Shown here: in pieces, positions 7,707 to 15,497 of the stretch
Layout of the letters: each line of letters begins with the position of its first letter
How positions within the stretch are numbered: the stretch's first letter is position 1
Source of the DNA: Streptomyces zhaozhouensis
GTDB taxonomy: Bacteria; Actinomycetota; Actinomycetes; Streptomycetales; Streptomycetaceae
DNA length: 43,238 bases
Assembly (NCBI RefSeq): GCF_900230195.1
Contig: NZ_OCNE01000031.1
Location: 1-43,238 of the forward strand
Direction of reading: 5' to 3'
Notes under the pieces: model-generated
What the model was told of the DNA's origin: nothing
Seen by the model: only the letters and a program-made list of their open reading frames with translations
Database searches by the model: none
Made by a program: the position numbers and the translations under genes

Positions 7707-8129
7707 TCAGCGCTGCTCTCCCAGGGCACGGCGCAGAAGGGCGACGAACGAAGACTGCAACGGCTTGTGCTCGTTCAGAGAGGCGATCAGGTCGGTGACC
7801 GCCGCGGACTGGATCGCGGGAGCCCACCGACTCAACAGTTCCATAAGCGCCGGTGTGCTCTCGGCGTAGACGACGTCATAGGTGTCGGGCCCCGACACTT
7901 CGATCCGGTACTTGGGCAGCTGAGGCTCCAGACGATCGTCCACCCAGATCTCCAACCACATCGGAGCCAGGTCGCGCCTCGGGTAGCTGGTCCATGGGGA
8001 GTAGCCCGCCTCCTTGACCACCTTGTCGCAGTCGTCGTGGGGGTCGACACCAGGGCGGTCGAACACCGGGTCGGACTCCAGCGAAGTCCAGGTTCCCTTG
8101 GTCGTGAACAGGAACGGCGATGAGGTCAT
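7707..8129 (-). CDS. Hypothetical protein, 140 aa
   Basis: Not recognised. The likely start is ATG 8129 (MTSSPFLFTTKGTWTSLESD); longer in-frame starts give Arg-rich sequence that looks noncoding. The product is acidic, with Trp-rich stretches (WTSYPRRDLAPMWLEIWVDD) and a helical C-terminus, resembling immunity or SMI1-like hypothetical proteins only in composition. It ends 14 bp from the converging endonuclease fragment. Confidence 0.65.
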   Translation of the reverse strand: MTSSPFLFTTKGTWTSLESDPVFDRPGVDPHDDCDKVVKEAGYSPWTSYPRRDLAPMWLEIWVDDRLEPQLPKYRIEVSGPDTYDVVYAESTPALMELLSRWAPAIQSAAVTDLIASLNEHKPLQSSFVALLRRALGEQR

Positions 8130-8281
8130 GGCTGCACGGTAGAAGCTGAAGAGCAGCGTGGTGGCTTTGTTCACGACTTCCGACGGCAGATGTCGACGAC
8201 TCCGGGAGGCACCCGCTGACCGGTGAAGCCGATGTTCACGAGAACGGGAGACACCTGCCGGCACTGCCGGTCACCCTCGAC

Positions 8282-8518
8282 ATGCCCGGCAAGATCGCCG
8301 ACTTCCTCCGCGCCGCCGAGCGGGCCGCCCTCGACTCCGGCGTGACCGTGCGGCGCGGCCAGGGCTACACCCTGCGCGTCAGCACCACCCCGGCCATCCA
8401 CCGCCAGCTTCTCGCCCACTGCCAGCCCTTCGACGGCGCCCAAGGCACCCCGGCCGTCCCCGCCCAGCGCAAGGCCCGCCGCGAGTACGAGAACCGGGTC
8501 AGCACGCTCACACCCTGA
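8282..8518 (+). CDS. Small hypothetical protein, 78 aa
   Basis: The product is mixed alpha/beta (IADFLRAAERAALDSG, then YTLRVSTTPAIHRQLLAHC) with a charged tail. The open frame continues upstream of the ATG to at least 8222 without a better start, so the N-terminus may be longer or truncated. It resembles small conserved Streptomyces proteins of unknown role. It converges on the gene at 8621-8965 with a terminator hairpin between. Confidence 0.5.
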   Translation: MPGKIADFLRAAERAALDSGVTVRRGQGYTLRVSTTPAIHRQLLAHCQPFDGAQGTPAVPAQRKARREYENRVSTLTP

Positions 8519-8575
8519 CCATGATCGTTCTCAGCGCCAACCGCTGTACCGATGTTCCCCGAGGCCGTACACGAT

Positions 8576-8603
8576 GGGGCCCGCACCGGTCGGTGCGGGC
8601 CCC
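8576..8603. terminator. Bidirectional hairpin between convergent genes
   Basis: GGGGCCCGCACCG and CGGTGCGGGCCCC are perfect 13-bp arms separated by 2 bases, between the stops of converging genes at 8518 and 8621. Confidence 0.75.
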
Positions 8604-8620
8604 ACTACTTTGCTGTCGAA

Positions 8621-8965
8621 TCAGTCGGCGATCAGTGCGGCGGTGACGAATCCCTGGGCCTGCTCGTATGTCCACTCCCCGCCGACATCGCGGGTCATCG
8701 AGTGGCGCAGGCACTCAGCCGCGTCTTGCAGGGGTACCGCACGCTCAATCATCACGTCTGGAGTGGAGACGTTGCGCAGAGCATGGGCTACGAGGCTGAC
8801 GGCGATCTCGGGGCTCGCCTCGTAGACGCTCTTGAGCGCCTGAACGACGTCGACGTAGAGGTCGCACAGCGGCAGATCCCGAGGAGAGATCTCGTGGTAG
8901 TAGCGGAGGTTGGCCTCCAGGGCGATACGGATAGCCCCGGTCACACCGGGCGGCAAGCTGCTCAT
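8621..8965 (-). CDS. Hypothetical protein, 114 aa
   Basis: The product is all-helical by appearance (GAIRIALEANLRYYHEI, DLYVDVVQALKSVY, CLRHSMTRD), soluble and acidic, with no motif I recognise. ATG 8965 gives MSSLPPGVTGAI. It is transcribed away from the 8995 gene, so the 30 bp between holds both start regions. Codon use matches its surroundings. Confidence 0.6.
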   Translation of the reverse strand: MSSLPPGVTGAIRIALEANLRYYHEISPRDLPLCDLYVDVVQALKSVYEASPEIAVSLVAHALRNVSTPDVMIERAVPLQDAAECLRHSMTRDVGGEWTYEQAQGFVTAALIAD

Positions 8966-8994
8966 GGACCGATCCCATCAGTTCCCACGAACGT

Positions 8995-9207
8995 GTGATG
9001 GGGGATCAGCCAAGACTCCCGGCCTCGGGGCCGGTGACCCCGCCGGCGGCCAAGAGCACCGCCCACGCCACCATCGCCCGCGCCCTCAACCGGCGCCGGG
9101 AACCCGCCCTCGCCGACGAGCACCGCGAGGATGCTGAGCGCTACCGCTGCCTCGCCCAGAGCGGACGGTCCTACGCGGCCGCACTGCGCGGCGAAACCAA
9201 GGACTGA
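8995..9207 (+). CDS. Small hypothetical protein, 70 aa
   Basis: The product is basic and Ala/Arg-rich (ATIARALNRRREPAL, AERYRCLAQSGRSYAAAL), of unknown function. It starts just upstream of and divergent from the gene at 8965 and is followed 18 bp later by a strong terminator, which supports a real transcript. The start codon is uncertain. Confidence 0.45.
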   Translation: MMGDQPRLPASGPVTPPAAKSTAHATIARALNRRREPALADEHREDAERYRCLAQSGRSYAAALRGETKD

Positions 9208-9224
9208 CCACACACACCAACCCA

Positions 9225-9267
9225 GTGGGCCCTCGGGGCCGGCGTAGTGCCGGCCCCGAGGGCCCAC
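9225..9267 (+). terminator. Strong hairpin terminator
   Basis: Perfect 19-bp arms, GTGGGCCCTCGGGGCCGGC and its complement, around a GTAGT loop, right after the small gene at 8995-9207. Confidence 0.8.
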
Positions 9268-9276
9268 CGCCGTTGA

Positions 9277-9450
9277 TCAGGCCGCACGTTCGACGGGCGC
9301 GACGTAGGCCGCGGTCACATCCTCCTCGTCGGTCGGCTCGCGCCACGGCCCGGTGTCCTGGCCCCGGTGCTGGCCGGCGCGCGCGGCGCCCAGCCCTCGC
9401 GATACCAGACCGCGCCGGACAGTGCCGGGGGGCGCGGGGTCTGGGGGCAA
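9277..9450 (-). CDS. Possible small ORF or gene remnant
   Basis: A frame of up to 57 codons ends TAAYVAPVERAA before TGA. It contains GQHRGQDTGPWREPTDEED, which has natural-looking composition, but the only available start is TTG 9450 and an in-frame stop lies a few codons further up. It may be a 5'-truncated gene. A CTGGGGGC/GCCCCCAG hairpin overlaps the start end (about 9441-9458). Confidence 0.3.
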   Translation of the reverse strand: MPPDPAPPGTVRRGLVSRGLGAARAGQHRGQDTGPWREPTDEEDVTAAYVAPVERAA

Positions 9451-9571
9451 GGCCCCCAGCAGCCACCGGGCTCAGTTTCGATAGTCAGCGATCAGCGCGG
9501 CCAGTACGCGCGACTGTCCTCCGTTGGAGGGGGCCCTCTTGGTGCTGCGGAGGTGGTGGGGATTGCGCCGA

Positions 9572-10615
9572 TCAGACTGGGCGGGTGGCCCCGTAGAAGT
9601 CCGCAGTTGGCATGGCATCGTCGAGCGGTTGCACGGAGACATCGCGGCCGGTGCGGGGCGCGTGGAGGACGTGGCCGTCGCCGTAGTAGAGCGCGACGTG
9701 GTAGATGCCGGTGGTTCCGCCGTTGGTCCAGAAGACCAGGTCGCCGGGTTGGAGTTGGTCGCGGGACACTGGAGTGCTGGCGGTGGCGGCGTACTGGTCG
9801 GCGGCGACCCGGGGGAGTTGGGTGGCTGGCCACCAGGCCATCTGGACCAGGCTGGAGCAGTCGAAGCCCTTGGTGATGGAGGCCATGCAGCGGCCGTTGG
9901 TGTAGCCGTTGACCCCGTCGCAGAATCCGTAGCCGGGGCCGGAGGGGGTGCCGCCGCCCCAGGAGTAGGGGGTGCCGAGGTAGGCGGCGGCTCGCTGTAC
10001 GGCGCCGGTGCCGGCACCGTTGCCCGAGACGGGCGGGACCGTCCACTCGGATGCCTTGGCCAGGATCTTCTCGATGTACTCCTGGGTCTCCTGGTACGGC
10101 GGAACGCCCCCGTGGTCTTGGACGGCGCCCCATCCGGCGTTGTAGCCGGCCAGTGCCAGGGCGAGTGGGTCGCCCGCCAGCCCGGAGTCGTGTGCCTGGG
10201 CGAGGAGGGAGCACATCAGCCGCCCTTGGGCCATCACGGCATCGCCTGGGTCGTAGGGGGAGACGCGGCCGTTGCCGTCGTCGTCTCGCCCCCAGGTCGC
10301 CCACGTCCCGGGCATGAACTGCGCCGGCCCCTCGGCTCCAGCGGGGGAGACCAACGGGTTCTCCAGGCTGAAGCCGGACTCCGCCCAGAGCTGGGCAGCC
10401 AGGACAGCAGCGGGCAGACCGTCGCACTGCTCGGCCGCCTGTGCAAGCCACGGCTCGAACGGTGCGGCCTCGGGTGGAAGCTGTGGAACGCCACCGAGCG
10501 AGGAGGGCGGCCCCGAAGCGGAAGCCGCGACGGCGCCCACACCGACGACCACGCCGACGGACGCCAGCATGATGCCGGCGGCACCGACGGCGGCCATGCG
10601 GTTTGCTCTCCCCAT
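9572..10615 (-). CDS. Two-domain peptidoglycan hydrolase: lytic transglycosylase plus NlpC/P60
   Basis: An N-terminal hydrophobic segment (GIMLASVGVVVGVGAVAASAS) acts as signal peptide or anchor. A lytic transglycosylase-like domain follows, with QLWAESGF carrying the likely catalytic Glu, then PAQFMPGTW and ALAGYNAG. The C-terminal half is an NlpC/P60 peptidase with the FDCSSLV Cys, IYHVALY His and a GDLVFW strand. It would open the cell wall locally for the conjugation machine, like VirB1-type proteins. ATG 10615 is preferred over ATG 10627 because GGGGG lies six bases upstream. It is divergent from the T4SS operon and shares its control region. Confidence 0.9.
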   Translation of the reverse strand: MGRANRMAAVGAAGIMLASVGVVVGVGAVAASASGPPSSLGGVPQLPPEAAPFEPWLAQAAEQCDGLPAAVLAAQLWAESGFSLENPLVSPAGAEGPAQFMPGTWATWGRDDDGNGRVSPYDPGDAVMAQGRLMCSLLAQAHDSGLAGDPLALALAGYNAGWGAVQDHGGVPPYQETQEYIEKILAKASEWTVPPVSGNGAGTGAVQRAAAYLGTPYSWGGGTPSGPGYGFCDGVNGYTNGRCMASITKGFDCSSLVQMAWWPATQLPRVAADQYAATASTPVSRDQLQPGDLVFWTNGGTTGIYHVALYYGDGHVLHAPRTGRDVSVQPLDDAMPTADFYGATRPV

Positions 10616-10649
10616 GCTTACCCCCATTTCAGGTGAAGCGCCGTTACCT

Positions 10650-10672
10650 GGCCGTCAAGTCGCTTGACGGCC
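10650..10672. promoter_or_regulatory. Inverted repeat upstream of hydrolase and T4SS genes, candidate operator
   Basis: GGCCGTCAAG and CTTGACGGCC flank TCG. The core GTCAAG-N3-CTTGAC resembles the perfect GTCAAGCGCTTGAC palindrome at 30943-30956 beside the GntR gene. It lies between divergent genes, so it is an operator candidate rather than a terminator. Confidence 0.5.
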
Positions 10673-10850
10673 GGCTCTGTTGGCGGGTTGTCTCCTCAAC
10701 CTGACACCGGTCGCGCTCGGTTCAATGCACGTGCAGTGAACCGTCGCAAGCGGCCAGTGGATTCGACGACACCAAGGCGCACCACTTGTGACACAGAGGC
10801 ATGGTAGCGTCACGCTCGCGAACACTTGAACTATTTGGGGGGATGGGGGA

Positions 10851-11333
10851 ATGGCCCCTTTCGCGCCATCCAATGCGTCATCGGCCCACCCTCAGCCGCA
10901 GGCAGCCGCACCCGCGAGTTACTGCGTCATCGGCGCGCACGGCGGCGCGGGTGTCAGCACGGTGGCGTGCTGGCTGAGGGGGGACCAGACGACGGTCTAC
11001 GAGTTCAACGTGGCCGGTGGAGTACCACCGGGCTGTATGCCGGTGGTGGTCTGCCGCTACACCGCGCAGGAGATGCTGCGGCTGACCACCTACCTGGCCT
11101 CGTGGCCGACGGGGGGCGTGCCGCGGCCGTGGCTGGTGCTGATGCGGGACGCCCCGTTGCCGCCACCTCGCCCCGCGCGTTTCCGGCGCCGGGCCCTGGG
11201 CGCGCGGGTGCTGGGGGTCACCGAGGTCCCGTACCTCGTTCCCCTCCGTTCCGTTGATTCCCCCGAAGAGGGGCTGACGTTTCGAGTTGTGGCACAGGCC
11301 GCGGTGAGGCTTCGCCGCGACCTGGGTCTGTAG
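10851..11333 (+). CDS. P-loop, DUF6668-like protein, first gene of T4SS operon
   Basis: The 160-aa product has a GAHGGAGVSTV motif near residue 29, a ParA/MinD-like deviant P-loop, followed by short alpha/beta segments (TVYEFNVAGG, PWLVLMRDAP). It looks like DUF6668-type proteins found next to actinobacterial conjugation genes. The length is short for a complete ParA ATPase and no clear Walker B Asp is visible, so ATPase activity is doubtful. The next gene starts 11 bp after its stop. A GGGGGGATGGGGGA stretch before the ATG serves as ribosome site. Confidence 0.75.
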   Translation: MAPFAPSNASSAHPQPQAAAPASYCVIGAHGGAGVSTVACWLRGDQTTVYEFNVAGGVPPGCMPVVVCRYTAQEMLRLTTYLASWPTGGVPRPWLVLMRDAPLPPPRPARFRRRALGARVLGVTEVPYLVPLRSVDSPEEGLTFRVVAQAAVRLRRDLGL

Positions 11334-11344
11334 GGAGGGAAACC

Positions 11345-11650
11345 GTGGAATTGCTCGCATCCGTGGCGTCGGCGGTGGCCGACGCCACGGTCGCTGCCGA
11401 GGACTGGGACCCGGCGCCCGAGGCCCCCGAGGGGTTGGAAGGGCTGATGCCCCAGTGGATCGGCTGGGCGAAATGGCTGGCGATCGGCCTAGGCATCATC
11501 GGCCTGATTGCCTGCGGAATCATGATGATGATCGGCCGCCGGAATCGCTCGCACCTGGCCGCTGAAGGCGCCTCGGGCCTGCTTTGGGTCGTCGGCGGGA
11601 TCTCCGTCGTCAGCCTGGCCGGCGGCGTCGTCCCGTTGATGCTCAGCTAA
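11345..11650 (+). CDS. Small two-TM membrane protein, pilin-like (VirB2/TrbC position)
   Basis: The 101-aa product has an acidic N-terminal 45 residues and two membrane helices (WLAIGLGIIGLIACGIMMMI and LLWVVGGISVVSLAGGVVPL) separated by a short basic loop (GRRNRSH). That is the size and topology of VirB2/TrbC-type subunits. It lies first among the membrane components of the T4SS operon, before the VirB8-like and VirB6-like genes, which supports the role. The assignment is by topology and position only. Confidence 0.65.
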   Translation: MELLASVASAVADATVAAEDWDPAPEAPEGLEGLMPQWIGWAKWLAIGLGIIGLIACGIMMMIGRRNRSHLAAEGASGLLWVVGGISVVSLAGGVVPLMLS

Positions 11651-11660
11651 GGGGGACGAG

Positions 11661-12464
11661 ATGGCGTTGGACTTGCAGCGCACCGCCCGCCGGCGGATGC
11701 GCATCGTGCTCATGGTCGCGGCCGGCCTGGTCGTCCTCACTGGCGGTGTCGTCGTCGGCGTGATCGCCGGCTCCTCCAGCGGAGACAGTGACTCTGGTAA
11801 GGCTGGCGCGGAAGCCAGTTCTCACGACGAAGGTGGTCAGGAGACTGGCTCGGATGATCAGCCGGAACCTGGTCCGACCCGCACAGTCGAACCATCGGAG
11901 GACTACACCGCGCCGGACGAGTGGGTGCGGCTCCCAGCTGCCAGTGGGGAGACTGACGGGCTGCCGACCGGCTGGCCACAGACTCCCGAGGGCGCCGTGG
12001 CCCTGGTGGCTGCCAGCAGCCGCAATTCGTGGACGTGGGACGAGGAACAGATCGCTCGTGGTATCAGGGCGTATACGAGTGATCACGAGCAGGATGCCTT
12101 GCTGAGCATGGTCGACGGCAGCGCAGCTGGTATTCGTGAACTGGTGGGTCTTCCTCCCTCTGGTCGGCCTCCCGAAGATGCCTCGTTGTCGGCCACGGTC
12201 ATCGGCGTGCAGTGGGAGGAGATGTCCGAGGATGAGGTACGCGTGAGCGCGCTCGTCCGGATTGTTTTCACTCCGGGGGGAGGGGTCGACGTTCGCACTC
12301 AGGTGCACTCGACCGTCAACGATGCCGTGTGGGAGAACGACGACTGGAAGGTACGCACGGTGTCACCCGAGGTGGTACAAGGTGCCCCTGAAGCCGCGGA
12401 GTTGGGTAGTCAGGAGTTCATCGACGCTGGGTGGATCGCTCTTCAAGAGGGTGATGTGCGGTGA
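11661..12464 (+). CDS. VirB8/TcpC-like conjugation protein
   Basis: The 267-aa product has a short basic cytoplasmic end, one N-terminal membrane helix (IVLMVAAGLVVLTGGVVVGVIAG), a Ser/Asp-rich linker and a C-terminal globular domain with an NTF2-like alpha-beta pattern (EGAVALVAAS, then long strands VSALVRIVF and DVRTQVHSTV). This matches the layout of VirB8-type T4SS channel proteins. The next gene starts in its stop codon (GTGA overlap at 12461-12464), so translation is coupled. Its base composition is slightly less GC-rich than neighbouring genes. Confidence 0.65.
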   Translation: MALDLQRTARRRMRIVLMVAAGLVVLTGGVVVGVIAGSSSGDSDSGKAGAEASSHDEGGQETGSDDQPEPGPTRTVEPSEDYTAPDEWVRLPAASGETDGLPTGWPQTPEGAVALVAASSRNSWTWDEEQIARGIRAYTSDHEQDALLSMVDGSAAGIRELVGLPPSGRPPEDASLSATVIGVQWEEMSEDEVRVSALVRIVFTPGGGVDVRTQVHSTVNDAVWENDDWKVRTVSPEVVQGAPEAAELGSQEFIDAGWIALQEGDVR

Positions 12465-14041
12465 GGCGCTGCGGCGGCCTATTCACCCTCTTCGTCCTCG
12501 CCTTGGGCCTCGCACTGTGCTCGGTCCCTGCTGCGGCATCCACTCACGCCTCGCCAGTTCATGAGGTAGCCAGGCCCGCTGATCTGGATGTCAGTGCCTG
12601 CGCCCAGGCAGTCCTCCCCGGGTGGGGGCTCATTTCCGGTTCTGCGGCTGACTGTGTGGGAAGCGGCCTCGAAAGCGGTGCCGGCGCCGCTGGAGAAGCC
12701 GTGGTAGATGCCGTCTCAGGCGTGCTGGGACCTGCTGCCGAGTCCCTGCGGCAGTTCACGGCGGAGCTGATCGTCGAGGGGTTGACGTGGTGGCTGGAGG
12801 AGGAGTCGATCTCGTTGACTGGTCTGAGCTATCTCGGCGACGCGGACGACCCGGGCCCTCTGTACGTGATTTGTCTGGGGATCGGAGTGGTGATCGCGAC
12901 GCTGCTGGCCATCGCCCAGGGGTTGCGCATGATCATCACTAGGAAGGGCGCGCCGCTCCTCCAGCTGGTCAAGGGTCTTTTCCTGCACGCTGTCGTCGTG
13001 GCGGTGGGGGTGGCGGTGATCGACAGCCTGTTGACCGCCTCGGACGCCGTGACGGAGGCCATCGTCGACACGGCGTTCGTCTCGGCGGAGGAGGCTCCCG
13101 AGCAGGTCACGGCCGTGCTGCTGCCGCAGATCAGCAACCCGATCGGGCTGTTGGCCGTCGCGGCGATCGTCCTGTTGCTGGGCCTGTTGCAACTGGTCGC
13201 GCTGTTCTTGAAGCAGTCGGCGCTGCCCATTATCGCCCTGGTGCTGCCGATCGCCTCCTCCGGCCAGGTTGGGGAAGGCGCATCCCGTCAGTGGCTCCCG
13301 AAGCTGGTCACGTTGCTGTTCGGGATCATCCTCTACAAGCCGATGGCGGCGCTGATCATCGCGTTGGGCTTCGCGCAGCTGACGGAGGAGGGGGACGGCT
13401 GGGCGGGGTGGGTGCGTGGCCTGGTGACCCTGACCCTGTCGATCCTCGCCCTGCCGACGCTGCTGGCGGTCTTCTCCAACTTCGGGGTTCAGGTGGGGAG
13501 TTCGGTCGCGTCGGCCGGCGGGTTGGCGCCGGCGGTGATGTCGGCGGTGTCGATGGCTGGCTCGCGCGGCGGCGGTGCCCCGGTGGGCGGCGGTCCGGTG
13601 ACGGCCGTCGATCATGCCGAGCGGATGGGCCGCGACGGGCCGGCGGCCAGCGCTCCGGCCGCCGGCGGGCCTGCGTCGCCTCCTGGTCGTGACGGAGGTC
13701 CGGGCCGGGACGGGTCGGGTCGGGATGGTGCGGCCGCCGTGCAGCAGGCCAACCAACCACATCAGGAGAACGGGCCCCGCAGCGGCCAGGAGAACGGCGC
13801 TACCGTTCCTGGCCAGCAGACCGGGGACGCCTCGACGCCGGCGGCGCCGCAGCCGCCCGGTGGGCAGCCCGGCGCCCCGGCGAGCGCCGGGCCGGCCCCG
13901 GCCCCGGCTGCCGCCGGCGGTGGAGTGCGGGTCGCGATGATCGGCGCGGAGGCCGCGAAGTCGGCCGTCGACAGCGCGGCGCGCGACGCGTCTGGCGCGG
14001 GGAACGACGGGAACGGGGGCGGGGCGGATCGTGGCCGTTGA
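12461..14041 (+). CDS. VirB6/TrbL-like polytopic membrane protein
   Basis: The 526-aa product has a signal peptide (FTLFVLALGLALCSVPAAAS), then about seven hydrophobic helices between residues ~130 and 360, among them VICLGIGVVIATLLAIA, LLAVAAIVLLLGLLQLVAL and LPIIALVLPIASS. The last ~150 residues are a Gly/Pro/Ala-rich disordered tail. This is the pattern of VirB6/TrbL channel proteins in Gram-positive T4SS. It overlaps the VirB8-like gene by 4 bp and the next gene by 11 bp. Confidence 0.75.
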   Translation: MRRCGGLFTLFVLALGLALCSVPAAASTHASPVHEVARPADLDVSACAQAVLPGWGLISGSAADCVGSGLESGAGAAGEAVVDAVSGVLGPAAESLRQFTAELIVEGLTWWLEEESISLTGLSYLGDADDPGPLYVICLGIGVVIATLLAIAQGLRMIITRKGAPLLQLVKGLFLHAVVVAVGVAVIDSLLTASDAVTEAIVDTAFVSAEEAPEQVTAVLLPQISNPIGLLAVAAIVLLLGLLQLVALFLKQSALPIIALVLPIASSGQVGEGASRQWLPKLVTLLFGIILYKPMAALIIALGFAQLTEEGDGWAGWVRGLVTLTLSILALPTLLAVFSNFGVQVGSSVASAGGLAPAVMSAVSMAGSRGGGAPVGGGPVTAVDHAERMGRDGPAASAPAAGGPASPPGRDGGPGRDGSGRDGAAAVQQANQPHQENGPRSGQENGATVPGQQTGDASTPAAPQPPGGQPGAPASAGPAPAPAAAGGGVRVAMIGAEAAKSAVDSAARDASGAGNDGNGGGADRGR

Positions 14042-15473
14042 TCAGCAGCACGGGCTGTACGGGGGGTGGCGGCGTGCCACCGGCGGCGGGATCGGCTCTC
14101 TGGGGCCGGGCCCGTCCGCCGCGGTGGTCGGCGCGCTGTTGACCCCACCGCTGGCCGTCACCGTCCTGGGCCCGACGTCCCTGTTGGTGACGCTGCCCGT
14201 GGCGCTGCTTCTCCTGGCGCTGGTGGTGTGGCGCCGGCATGGGATGCCGGTGCTGTCCTACCTCGCGGCGCGGGCGCGCTGGCAGTTGGGGGCGTGGCGT
14301 GGGGAGACGGACTACCGCGCGACCTATCTGCCGGCCCTCCAGGCGCTGGATCTGCCGGGCGTGGCCGCGCCCACCCGCCTGCTGGCGGTCGAGGGCGTGG
14401 CCGGCGGCCGGCAGAGCGTGGGTCTGGTGTGGAACCAGCGCACCGGAACGATGTCCGGCACGCTCCTACTGTCCCCGGCGGGGATGCTCCTGGCTCCCTC
14501 TGCGGACGTGACGTCCTCGGTCTCCTCCTGGGCCAGCACGTTGGCCCGGCTGGCGGAGGAGGACATGATCCAGGCCGCGAGCGTGACGGTGCAGGTCACC
14601 CCCGCCAGCGGCCGGCCGGTGGCCGCCCATGTCGCCGGCCGGCTCGACAAGGGGGCCCCGACGGCGGCGCGGCAGGCGGTGACCGAGCTGGTGCGCCAGT
14701 CCCCTCGGGCCAGTGCGCAGCTGTTGGCGTGGATGACGCTGGTGGTCGACCCGGCCCGCGCCGCCGACCGGCCGGACGGGCCGGAGTTGGCGGCCGCCGA
14801 GACGCTGCGCGCGATCGACGCGGTGGACCTGACCGGCACCGGGGCCGACGTGCTGCGGCAGGCCACGCCGGATGACATCAAGCGCCTGGTGCTGGGCGGC
14901 TATCGGCCGGCCGAGGCGGACGCGCCGGCCAGCCAGATCGCTGAGCTGATGTGGCACGAGGTCGGGCCGGCGGCAGCGACGGACGGGTGGACGACCTACC
15001 AGCACGACGGCTCGATCTCGGCCTCGTGGGTGCTGCGGGAAGCACCAAGGCGGCCGGTCCCCTACAGCGCGCTGCTGCGGCTGCTGGCCCCGGGCCGCTA
15101 CGCGCGCCGGGTGACCCTCGCCTACCGGGTGCTGCCCACGGAGGAGGCGGCCAGTGTGGTGGAGCGGCAGGTCAACGCGACGGAGGTGCTGGCGGAGTAC
15201 CGGCGGCGTACGCAGCGGGCGGCCACGCACCGCGAGCGGGTCGACGCCGAACACGCGGCCCGCACCGCGCGCGAGGAGGCCGTGGGCGCGGGGATGGTGC
15301 AGTGGTCGATCTACGTGACCACCACCGTCACCGACCCGGCCGACCTACCCGCCGCCCGCAAGGAGGTCACCAAGGCCGCGGGCGCCGCCGTGCTGCGACT
15401 GCGGCCGGCCTACGGCGGGCAGTCCGCCGCGCTCGCCCTGGGCCTGCCGCTGGGCATCAACCCGCTGCTCTGA
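14031..15473 (+). CDS. SCO6880-like T4SS protein
   Basis: The 480-aa product has two N-terminal membrane helices (AVVGALLTPPLAVTVLG and LLVTLPVALLLLALVVW) followed by a large cytoplasmic domain without a P-loop. It reads as the SCO6880 family, which precedes a VirB4-like ATPase in actinobacterial conjugation loci and corresponds to the VirB3 plus VirB4 N-terminal part. Motifs seen are ARARWQLGAWRGETDYR and, near the end, VQWSIYVTTTVTDPADL. It probably docks the downstream ATPase on the membrane. Confidence 0.8.
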   Translation: MAVDQQHGLYGGWRRATGGGIGSLGPGPSAAVVGALLTPPLAVTVLGPTSLLVTLPVALLLLALVVWRRHGMPVLSYLAARARWQLGAWRGETDYRATYLPALQALDLPGVAAPTRLLAVEGVAGGRQSVGLVWNQRTGTMSGTLLLSPAGMLLAPSADVTSSVSSWASTLARLAEEDMIQAASVTVQVTPASGRPVAAHVAGRLDKGAPTAARQAVTELVRQSPRASAQLLAWMTLVVDPARAADRPDGPELAAAETLRAIDAVDLTGTGADVLRQATPDDIKRLVLGGYRPAEADAPASQIAELMWHEVGPAAATDGWTTYQHDGSISASWVLREAPRRPVPYSALLRLLAPGRYARRVTLAYRVLPTEEAASVVERQVNATEVLAEYRRRTQRAATHRERVDAEHAARTAREEAVGAGMVQWSIYVTTTVTDPADLPAARKEVTKAAGAAVLRLRPAYGGQSAALALGLPLGINPLL

Positions 15474-15497
15474 TCTGACGACGAAGGGGGAGCCGCC